From Brevundimonas goettingensis (lineage in GTDB: Bacteria; Pseudomonadota; Alphaproteobacteria; Caulobacterales; Caulobacteraceae): a stretch of 64,000 nt of DNA. This document shows positions 52,522 to 59,716 of this stretch, piece after piece (the stretch's first letter is position 1; the number at the start of each line of letters is the position of its first letter). The stretch lies in assembly GCF_017487405.1 (NCBI RefSeq), contig NZ_CP062222.1:1721001-1785000 (forward strand), read 5' to 3'. The translations under genes were made by a program, and so were the position numbers. The notes beneath the pieces were generated by a model that was not told where the DNA came from, did no database searches, and saw only the letters and a list, made by a program, of their open reading frames with translations.

Positions 52522-54414
52522 ATGGCGCAGACCGCCGCGCCAGATGCGACGCCCTATACGACGATGGCGCCGATCCCGGTGGTGGTGGACAAGCCCTGGC
52601 CCGGCGTCGTGAAGCTGGACGTCGACGCCACCGACCTGAACCGCCGCATCTACAGCGTCCACGAGACCATTCCGGTCGAGGGCGCGGGTCCGCTGACCCT
52701 CTTCTTCCCCGCCTGGCTGCCCGGCGACCACGGCCCCGACGGCCCGATCACCCAACTGGCCGGCCTGATCATCACGGCGAACGGCCAGCGCATAGAATGG
52801 ACGCGCGACCCGGTCGAAAGCTTCGCCTTCCACGTCGTCGTGCCCGAGGGCGTGACCGAGATCAGCGCCGACTTCCAGCACCTGTCGCCGACGGCCGGAG
52901 CGCAGGGGCGCGTGACCATGACGGCCGAGATGCTCAACGCCCAGTGGGAGAAGATGCTGCTCTATCCGGCGGGCCGCTGGCACCACAACATCACGACCCA
53001 GACCAGCGTGAAGCTGCCGACGGGCTGGAGCTTCGGCACGGCGCTGGAAACGGCCTCCACCGCCAAGATCGAGGGGGGCGACGTCACCACCTTCAAGCCG
53101 GTGACCCTCGACGTCCTGATCGACAGCCCGCTGATGGCGGGCAGCCATTATCGCCAGATCGATCTGGATCCGGGCGGCCGCTCCCCGGTCAAGCTGGATA
53201 TCTTCGCCGACGCCGCCTCGAACATCGCTCCGACCGACGCCCAGATCGCCATCCTGCGCGCGCTGGTGACCCAGGCCGATCGCCTGTACGGCGCGCGCCA
53301 CTTCGACCACTACAACTTCCTGATGGCCATGACCGATCGGCTGGGCGGCATCGGGCTGGAGCACCACCGCTCGTCCGAGGACAGCGTCGATCCGGAGTTC
53401 TTCACCGACTGGGACAACCAGTTCGGCGACCGCGACCTGCTGGCCCACGAATACACCCACTCCTGGAACGGCAAGTGGCGGCGTCCGGCGGGGCAGTACG
53501 TCCCCAACTACAATACCCCGCTGCAGAACGAACTGCTCTGGGTCTACGAGGGCCAGACCCAGTTCTGGGGCAAGGTGCTGGCCGCCCGCTCGGGCCTGAT
53601 GACCAGGGATCAGGCGCTGGACGCCCTCGCCATCGACGCCGCGACCTATGACAACCGCGTGGGCCGCTCGTGGCGGGCGATGCAGGACACGGTCAACGAC
53701 CCGATCATCTCCATGCGCCGGCCCAAGGGCTGGCTGAGCGAGCAGCGCGACGAGGACTATTACGTCGAGGGTCAGCTGATCTGGCTCGACGCCGACACCC
53801 TGATCCGGGAGAAGACCAATGGCCGCAAGGGTCTGGACGACTTCGCCAAGGCCTTCTTCGGCACGCACGACGGCGAGTACAACGAGGCGCCCTATACCTT
53901 CGACGACGTGGTCGCGGCGCTGAACGGCGTGGTCGAGAACGACTGGGCCACCTTCCTGCGCACCCGTCTGGACGGCCACGGCCCCGGCGCTCCGCTGGAT
54001 GGTCTGGCGCGCGGCGGCTACCGCCTCGTCTACACCGACACCAAGAGCCCTTGGCAGAAGACGCTGGAAGGGGGGCTGAAGCGCAACAATTTCATGTACT
54101 CCATCGGTCTGCAGACCAACGGCGAGAACGGCATTTCGGCGGTCCAGTGGGACGGCCCGGCCTTTAAGGCGGGACTGGCCATCGGCATGTCGATCGTCGC
54201 GGTCAACGGCGAGGCCGCCTCGGCCTCAAACCTGACCGAGGCCATCAAGGCGGCCAAGGACACGACCACGCCGATCGAGCTGATCGTCAAGGACGGCGAC
54301 CACTACCGCACCGTCAGCCTCGATTACCACGGCGGCCTGCGCTACCCGCACCTGGAGCGGATCCCCGGCACGCCCGACCGGCTCAGCGAGCTCTACGCCG
54401 CCCGGACCCGGTAA
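52522..54414 (+). CDS. M61-family metallopeptidase with PDZ domain
   Basis: This 630-aa protein has the M61 (glycyl aminopeptidase) layout. A beta-rich N-terminal domain (TIPVEGAGPLTLFFPAWLPG) is followed by a gluzincin domain with zinc motif HEYTH (His309) and downstream Glu in LLWVYEGQTQFW. A C-terminal PDZ-like domain has AVQWDGPAFKAGLAIGMSIV. Family members are usually exported. Here the codons before ATG 52522 read VGSAALPA, like the end of a signal peptide, but an in-frame stop at 52477 and no start codon leave the hydrophobic core missing. It is convergent with the I78 genes. Confidence 0.88.
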   Translation: MAQTAAPDATPYTTMAPIPVVVDKPWPGVVKLDVDATDLNRRIYSVHETIPVEGAGPLTLFFPAWLPGDHGPDGPITQLAGLIITANGQRIEWTRDPVESFAFHVVVPEGVTEISADFQHLSPTAGAQGRVTMTAEMLNAQWEKMLLYPAGRWHHNITTQTSVKLPTGWSFGTALETASTAKIEGGDVTTFKPVTLDVLIDSPLMAGSHYRQIDLDPGGRSPVKLDIFADAASNIAPTDAQIAILRALVTQADRLYGARHFDHYNFLMAMTDRLGGIGLEHHRSSEDSVDPEFFTDWDNQFGDRDLLAHEYTHSWNGKWRRPAGQYVPNYNTPLQNELLWVYEGQTQFWGKVLAARSGLMTRDQALDALAIDAATYDNRVGRSWRAMQDTVNDPIISMRRPKGWLSEQRDEDYYVEGQLIWLDADTLIREKTNGRKGLDDFAKAFFGTHDGEYNEAPYTFDDVVAALNGVVENDWATFLRTRLDGHGPGAPLDGLARGGYRLVYTDTKSPWQKTLEGGLKRNNFMYSIGLQTNGENGISAVQWDGPAFKAGLAIGMSIVAVNGEAASASNLTEAIKAAKDTTTPIELIVKDGDHYRTVSLDYHGGLRYPHLERIPGTPDRLSELYAARTR

Positions 54415-54690
54415 CTAGCCGCAGTCCACCGACTTGATGATCCCCGTCTGCTGGTCGAACCGGATATTCAGCCGGTCCGGCCGGTAGTCGCGGGTCGTGG
54501 CGCAGGTGGTGCAGACGATCCGGACATTGGCGCCGGGCGCGAAGTCCACGGCCCCGACGTGGGAGCCGATCAACGACTGCGCGGCCGAGGCGTCGCAGCG
54601 CTGTGGCGGCGTGGGGCCAGGGGCCTCAGGCGGCGTCGCCATATAGCCGGTCAGGGCTGCGCTTGCGACAAGGGCGGCGAGCGCCCTCAT
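54415..54690 (-). CDS. I78-type peptidase inhibitor-like protein, lipobox altered
   Basis: A 91-aa protein from ATG 54690, which overlaps the upstream stop (ATGA). The signal-like N-terminus has core LAALVASAAL followed by TGYMATP; the position of the lipobox Cys is Tyr. The mature part has VCTTCATTRDYRPDRLNI and ends KSVDCG, the R-L-N-I...C-G pattern of the I78 elastase-inhibitor family. It is the last of three tandem homologues. Confidence 0.7.
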   Translation of the reverse strand: MRALAALVASAALTGYMATPPEAPGPTPPQRCDASAAQSLIGSHVGAVDFAPGANVRIVCTTCATTRDYRPDRLNIRFDQQTGIIKSVDCG

Positions 54691-54986
54691 CCGCACTTCA
54701 CTTCCGTGATCCGGTTGCTGGCGGTGTCATAGACGATGTTCACCCGGTTCGGGTTGAAGTCCATGGTCATGGCGCAGGTGGTGCAGACTTCCCGGCGTAT
54801 CTCGCCGGGCGCGGCCGCGGGCAGTTCCGACCGGCTCTTGCCGATATAGCTGCGATAGGCATCGGCCTTGCACTGGCCGAGCTCGTTCGCCGGCGGGGCC
54901 GGGGTCGCTCCGCCGCCCTCGACGGGAGCACAGGCGGCCAGGGCGGAAAAGGCGATCAGGGTCGAGAGAAGCGCAGAGGTTTTCAC
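54687..54986 (-). CDS. I78-type inhibitor lipoprotein
   Basis: This 99-aa lipoprotein starts with GTG at 54986, with AGGAG 10 bp upstream. The signal core is LLSTLIAFSAL with lipobox LAAC. After a Pro/Ala linker come CKADAYRSYIGKSRSELP and VCTTCAMTMDFNPNRVNI, ending EVKCG. This is the I78 fold of small serine-protease inhibitors. Location is inferred to be lipid-anchored in the envelope. It is 20 bp after the third homologue. Confidence 0.72.
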   Translation of the reverse strand: MKTSALLSTLIAFSALAACAPVEGGGATPAPPANELGQCKADAYRSYIGKSRSELPAAAPGEIRREVCTTCAMTMDFNPNRVNIVYDTASNRITEVKCG

Positions 54987-55006
54987 GGGCGTCGTCTCCT
55001 GTTCGG

Positions 55007-55330
55007 TCAGCCGCAGCGGACCTGTTCGACCGTTTCGGTCTGGGCGTTGAAGAAGATGTTCAGGCGGTAGGGGGAATAGTCCTCGGTGATCGCGCAGCTG
55101 GTGCAGACCACGCGGCGGTTGATCACGTCCACCGGGACCGGGATTTCCGTCTTGTTGCGGCCCACCAGCCATTGAAGGTCATTGGCCTTGCACAGGTCCT
55201 GACCGGTCTGAGGCATGCGGGTGCCGACGGGCTGGGACACCTGGGCCTCGGCGACCACCGCGGGCGCGGGCTTCGCCGCCGGAGCCGGGGTCGAACAGGC
55301 AGCCAGAAGCGCGAGCCCGGCGACGATCAG
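55007..55330 (-). CDS. I78-type inhibitor lipoprotein, apparent CTG start
   Basis: The domain reads CKANDLQWLVGRNKTEIPVP and VCTSCAITEDYSPYRLNIFF, ending EQVRCG, homologous to the next two genes. The signal peptide region (IVAGLALLAACSTP, lipobox LAAC) has no ATG, GTG or TTG within 45 codons upstream that makes sense. A CTG at 55330 overlaps the holC stop as CTGA with AAGG just upstream; a CTG at 55345 would add a Lys before the hydrophobic core. The start is therefore uncertain, but the gene is real by homology. Confidence 0.62.
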   Translation of the reverse strand: MIVAGLALLAACSTPAPAAKPAPAVVAEAQVSQPVGTRMPQTGQDLCKANDLQWLVGRNKTEIPVPVDVINRRVVCTSCAITEDYSPYRLNIFFNAQTETVEQVRCG

Positions 55331-55788
55331 GCCGCCTTTTGCCAGCCCTCGTCCGTCTGCTTCCAGTAGGCCAGGTTGGCGCCCTGCCCCTTCAGATCCT
55401 TCCAGCGCTGCCGTGCGCCGGTCAGCGCCGTGTCGTCGCGTCCGTCGAAGATGATGAAGCATCGCTGGTAACTCTCCGTGGCGCCCAGTTCTGAGCCGTC
55501 GACGATGAACAGCGCCTGAGCGCCGTTCGGGTTCTCCATCGATTGCGTCAGCAGGATCGGCTGGCGCCCGGCATTGGCCTCGTCGGCGCGGCCGTGGGCG
55601 AGGAAGCTGTCCTCGCGAAACGTCCATAGCCGCTCGTCGATGTCCTCGAGCCGACGCTCCTCGGCGACCCGGACGAGCGCCCGCCAGCCGCGCTGAAGCG
55701 TCCGGCCCAGAAGCTCCGGCAGCACCTGATCGAGCGTCGACCGCTCGAGGTGGTAGAACCAGATTTCCGGGCCGGTCGCGTCGGTCAC
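55327..55788 (-). CDS. holC: DNA polymerase III chi subunit
   Basis: This 153-aa subunit of the clamp-loader complex contacts single-strand binding protein. It starts at the GTG overlapping the pepA stop (GTGA) with TDATGPEIWFYHLERSTLDQ and continues with GWRALVRVAEERRLEDIDER, LWTFREDSFLAHG and the late RCFIIFDGRDDTAL. The pepA-holC order is conserved in many Proteobacteria, which supports the identification. Confidence 0.92.
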   Translation of the reverse strand: MTDATGPEIWFYHLERSTLDQVLPELLGRTLQRGWRALVRVAEERRLEDIDERLWTFREDSFLAHGRADEANAGRQPILLTQSMENPNGAQALFIVDGSELGATESYQRCFIIFDGRDDTALTGARQRWKDLKGQGANLAYWKQTDEGWQKAA

Positions 55789-57260
55789 TTGGCCTCGTAG
55801 CTGTCCGCGACCATCCGATCGAGGGTGCGGACACCGAAGCCGACGGCGCCCTCGGGGACGGTCGGGCTCGGCGACTTGTTGACCCAGGCGGTCGGGGCGA
55901 TGTCGAGGTGGGCCCACGGCACGCCGTTGGTGAAGCGCTGCAGGAACAGGGCGGCAGTGATCGAGCCGCCGGCGCGGCCGTTGCCGGTGTTCTTCACGTC
56001 GGCGATCTTGGAATCGATGTGCTGCTCGTACTGCGGCGGCAGCGGCATGCGCCAGAAATTCTCACCCACCTTCTCGGCGGCGGCCAGGATCGGTCCCGCG
56101 ACCTCTTCGCTGTTGGCGTAGAGCGGGGCGATGTCCAGGCCCACGGCGACGATGGCGGCGCCCGTCAGGGTGGCCAGGTCGATCATGAATTTCGGCTTGA
56201 AGCGCTCCTGGGTGTACCAGAGGGCGTCGGCGAGGACGAGGCGGCCCTCGGCGTCGGTGTTGATCACCTCGACCGTCTGGCCGGACATGGAAACGACCAC
56301 GTCGCCCGGGCGCTGGGCGTTGCCGTCAGGCATGTTCTCGACGAGGCCGAGCACGCCCACGGCGTTGACCTTGGCCTTGCGGCCCGCCAGCGCGTGCATG
56401 AGGCCGGCCACGGCGGCAGCGCCGCCCATGTCCCACTTCATGTCTTCCATGCCGTCGGCCGGCTTGATCGAGATACCGCCGGTGTCGAAGCAAACGCCCT
56501 TGCCGACGAAGGCCAGGGGCTGGGCGCCCGGCTCTCCGCCATTCCACTGGATGACGGCCAGCTGGCTTTCGCGACGGCTGCCCTGGCCGACGCCCAGCAG
56601 GGTCCACATACCCAGCTTCTCCATCTCGGCCTCACCGAGGATCTCGACCTTCAGGCCGAGGCGCTCCAGATCCTTGACCCGTTTGGCGAACTCGGCCGGG
56701 TAGAGGACATTGGCGGGCTCGGAGACCAGATCGCGGGCGAAGACCACGGCGTCCGCGACGGCCGACATCGGCTCGAAGGCGGCTTCGGCGGCGCGCAGGT
56801 CCGAGGTGACGACTTGCACGGTCTTGATCGAGGCGATCTTCTCCGGCTTCAGCGTCGTGCGGTATTTGTTGAAGGTGTAGGCGGCCAGGCGCACGGCGAA
56901 GGCGGCGCGGGCCGACTGTTCCGGGGTCAGATGACCGAAGTCGAGGGTCAGGGTCTCGGCGCCCGACAGCTTGACGGCGTGCCAGGCCGCGCCGGCTGCG
57001 GTTTCGACGCCCTTGTCGTCCAGCGCGTCCTTGCCCGCTCCGACCAGCAGGACGGTCGCGGCCTCGACGCCCACGGGGGCGGCGACGGTCAGGGTGGAGT
57101 TGGCGGCGCCGGTGAAGCGGCTGGCGGTCATCGCCTTCGTCAGGGCGCCCGAGGCCGCCGTATCCAGAGCCGGCCCGGTTCCGGCCAGGGCGCGGCCCTC
57201 GCCGACCAGAACGGCAAGGACTTCCGACGCGCCGGCGTGGGCGACAAATTCGATCTTCAT
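55785..57260 (-). CDS. pepA: Leucyl aminopeptidase
   Basis: This 491-aa M17 family cytosolic aminopeptidase uses two metal ions. The catalytic domain shows VGKGVCFDTGGISIKPADG, MKWDMGGAAAVAGLM and the family signature NTDAEGRLVLADAL, with the metal-binding Asp and Glu. The N-terminal macro-like domain precedes it. Length is normal. Divergent from lptF. Confidence 0.95.
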   Translation of the reverse strand: MKIEFVAHAGASEVLAVLVGEGRALAGTGPALDTAASGALTKAMTASRFTGAANSTLTVAAPVGVEAATVLLVGAGKDALDDKGVETAAGAAWHAVKLSGAETLTLDFGHLTPEQSARAAFAVRLAAYTFNKYRTTLKPEKIASIKTVQVVTSDLRAAEAAFEPMSAVADAVVFARDLVSEPANVLYPAEFAKRVKDLERLGLKVEILGEAEMEKLGMWTLLGVGQGSRRESQLAVIQWNGGEPGAQPLAFVGKGVCFDTGGISIKPADGMEDMKWDMGGAAAVAGLMHALAGRKAKVNAVGVLGLVENMPDGNAQRPGDVVVSMSGQTVEVINTDAEGRLVLADALWYTQERFKPKFMIDLATLTGAAIVAVGLDIAPLYANSEEVAGPILAAAEKVGENFWRMPLPPQYEQHIDSKIADVKNTGNGRAGGSITAALFLQRFTNGVPWAHLDIAPTAWVNKSPSPTVPEGAVGFGVRTLDRMVADSYEAK

Positions 57261-57325
57261 GAAGGCGACTCCAGCCGGGATTGAGCCCCGGTCGTTTGCT
57301 ACAGTTCGGGAGGGAGGCCGCGCGG

Positions 57326-57355
57326 TTGTCCGCAGGGCGTCCGGATGTGTATTAG
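57326..57355 (+). promoter_or_regulatory. Candidate promoter for the lpt operon
   Basis: TTGTCC (57326-57331) and TATTAG (57350-57355) are 18 bp apart, about 50 bp before the lptF ATG. This is a reasonable sigma-70-type match in the divergent pepA/lptF gap. Confidence 0.4.
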
Positions 57356-57404
57356 ATGCTCTCCATCACGCGCGCCCGCAACCTGGGTGTTCGCCGGCCG
57401 CCGC

Positions 57405-58538
57405 ATGACCCTGATTCAACGCTATCTTTTCAAACAGATCGCCCTGCCCGTCGTGGCGGCGTGCGGCGCCCTGGCGGGAATCGGCCTGCTGTCCCAGAGC
57501 CTGGATCAACTGCAGGTCATCGTCGAACGCGGGCAAAGCGTTCTGGTTATGATCAAACTGACCCTGCTGGCCCTGCCGCAGCTGTTTTCGGTCATCCTGC
57601 CCATCGGCCTGTTCGTCGGCGCCCTGATTTCCCTGACCCGGTTGCAGCGCGAGCAGGAGCTGACCGCAACCTTCGCCAGCGGCATGACGCGGTGGCAGGT
57701 GATCTCGCCGGCGGTGCGGATCGCGGTGCTCGTGGCCTTGCTGGCCCTGTTCACCAACCTGTTCGCCCAGCCCTGGGCCCAGCGCACCGCACGCCAGGAG
57801 GCTTTCGCCATCCGCACCGACCTGGCCGCCCTGCTGGTCGAGGAAGGCCGGTTCGTCCAGGGCCCCGGCGGCCTGACCGTCTATGTGCAGCAGATCGAAC
57901 AGAACGGCCTGCTCAAGAACCTCTTCGTCTATCTGGACAACGGCAAGACGGTGCGGACCTGGGACGCCGGCGAGGCCAGGTTCGAACGGATCGACGGCGC
58001 CCCGACGCTGACGTTGGTGAACGGATCGGCGCAGGAATATTCCAAGGACGGCGTTTTGAACCAGTTGTCCTTCGACCGGCTGCCGTTCGACCTGACCCCC
58101 TATACCGAGAGCTCGGAGAAGATCCGCTACAAGCCCGCGGACCTGTGGATGTCCCAACTGATCAATCCGACGCCCGACCTGATCGGTCACAGCGGATCGC
58201 GCGGCGAGCTGCTCGCCGAGGCCAACAACCGGCTGTCGTCGCCCCTCTACGCCCTGACGGCGATGGCCATGGCGCTGGCGGCCATCATGGGCGGCCAGTT
58301 CAGCCGCTCGGGCTACAGTCTGCGCATCGCCAAGGCGGCGGGCGTCTTCCTGCTGGTGCGGATCATGGGCTACGGCATCGTCGCCGCCAGCGCCTGGAAC
58401 GGCTGGCTGAACGTCTTCCAGTACATCCTGCCTCTCGTCGCGGCCGCCCTGGCGTTAAGACTTCTGTACCGCGCGCTCAAACCGCGCCGGCGCCGCACCT
58501 GGCCGATGCTCGAGCGGATGAAGGCGCGGTTCGCATGA
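57405..58538 (+). CDS. lptF: LPS export permease LptF
   Basis: This 377-aa inner-membrane protein has three N-terminal helices (residues ~10-120), a periplasmic beta-jellyroll (~130-260) and three C-terminal helices. It begins MTLIQRYLFKQIALPVVAAC and carries the conserved LPIGLFVGALISLTRLQREQEL. With LptG and LptB it extracts LPS from the inner membrane. ATG at 57405 is the family start. Its stop overlaps lptG by 4 bp. Confidence 0.94.
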   Translation: MTLIQRYLFKQIALPVVAACGALAGIGLLSQSLDQLQVIVERGQSVLVMIKLTLLALPQLFSVILPIGLFVGALISLTRLQREQELTATFASGMTRWQVISPAVRIAVLVALLALFTNLFAQPWAQRTARQEAFAIRTDLAALLVEEGRFVQGPGGLTVYVQQIEQNGLLKNLFVYLDNGKTVRTWDAGEARFERIDGAPTLTLVNGSAQEYSKDGVLNQLSFDRLPFDLTPYTESSEKIRYKPADLWMSQLINPTPDLIGHSGSRGELLAEANNRLSSPLYALTAMAMALAAIMGGQFSRSGYSLRIAKAAGVFLLVRIMGYGIVAASAWNGWLNVFQYILPLVAAALALRLLYRALKPRRRRTWPMLERMKARFA

Positions 58539-59674
58539 AACTCTCCCTTCGCGCCGGCGATACGAGCAAGCCGATCCGTCTGGGTCGGATCGAACGCTAT
58601 GTGCTGGTCCAGCAGATGCGCGCCCTGGGCGTGGCCCTGGCCGTCATCAGCGCCCTGGTCATGCTGATCGACTTCGTCGAGATTTCGCGTGGTCTGGGCT
58701 CGGAGACCGACCTCTCGGCCCTGCGCATCGTCGGCCTGATGCTGATCAAGTCGCCGCAGGTGATCGTCCAGCTGCTGCCCTTCGTCTTCCTGTTCGGCAC
58801 CCTGTCGGCCTTCGTCAGCCTGAACCGGCGTTCGGAGCTGATCGCCATGCGGGCGGCGGGGATTTCGGCCTGGCGTTTCGTCCTGCCCGCGGCCGGAATG
58901 GCGCTGGTGCTCGGGGTCCTGACCGTCACCTGCATCGGCCCGCTGGCGGCGGCGGGCGACAACCTGTTCCAGCGGGAGCGCGCCCGGATCTCCGGCTCCG
59001 TCCTCGGCGCCGAGGAGGACAAACAGGCGATCTGGCTGCGCGAGGGCGAGGATACGCGCCAGATGGTCATCCGCGCCGGCCGTCAGGACCGCGCCAACGC
59101 CCGCCTGCTGGACGTCACCTTCTTCATCTACACGACCGATCCCCAGGGCCGTCGCGCCTTCAGCGAGCGGATCGACGCTCCCGCCGCCAGTCTCAGCGCG
59201 GGCCGCTGGCGGCTGATCAACGCCGTCGGCGCCCAGACCGGCCAGAGGGCGGTGCGCTACGCCACCCTGGACCTGCCTTCCAGCCTGGCTGACGACGAGG
59301 CTTTCGAACGCTTCGCCCGGCCGCAGGCGACCTCATTCTGGTCGCTGCCCGCCCAGATCAGCCGGATCGAGGACGCCGGCTTCTCCTCGACCGCCTACCG
59401 GCTGCGGCTGCAACAGCTTCTGGCGACGCCGCTGATGTTCGCGGCCATGTCGATACTGGCCGCCGCCTTCTCCCTGCGCCTGATGCGGCTGGGCGATCTG
59501 GCCAAGATGACCGTCGGCGCCGTGGTGCTGGGCTTCGCCTTCTTCTTCCTCAACCAGGCGTCCTCGGCGTTCGGTTCGGCCGAGGTGGTTCCGCCCTTTG
59601 TGGCGGCCTGGCTGCCTGCCATGCTGACGGCGCTCGCCGCCTTTACCTTGCTGTTCTATACCGAAGACGGCTAA
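58535..59674 (+). CDS. lptG: LPS export permease LptG
   Basis: This 379-aa protein has the same fold as LptF: IERYVLVQQMRALGVALAVI in the first helix, LLPFVFLFGTLSAFVSLNRR with RSELIAMRAAGISAWRF in the coupling region, and a periplasmic domain followed by three helices (MSILAAAFSLRLMRLGDLAK). It is the partner permease of LptF. The start at 58535 overlaps the lptF stop by ATGA. Confidence 0.94.
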   Translation: MKLSLRAGDTSKPIRLGRIERYVLVQQMRALGVALAVISALVMLIDFVEISRGLGSETDLSALRIVGLMLIKSPQVIVQLLPFVFLFGTLSAFVSLNRRSELIAMRAAGISAWRFVLPAAGMALVLGVLTVTCIGPLAAAGDNLFQRERARISGSVLGAEEDKQAIWLREGEDTRQMVIRAGRQDRANARLLDVTFFIYTTDPQGRRAFSERIDAPAASLSAGRWRLINAVGAQTGQRAVRYATLDLPSSLADDEAFERFARPQATSFWSLPAQISRIEDAGFSSTAYRLRLQQLLATPLMFAAMSILAAAFSLRLMRLGDLAKMTVGAVVLGFAFFFLNQASSAFGSAEVVPPFVAAWLPAMLTALAAFTLLFYTEDG

Positions 59675-59716
59675 GCGACCGCTCGGCGGGGGCCAAGCGT
59701 TACGGATCGAATTCGC

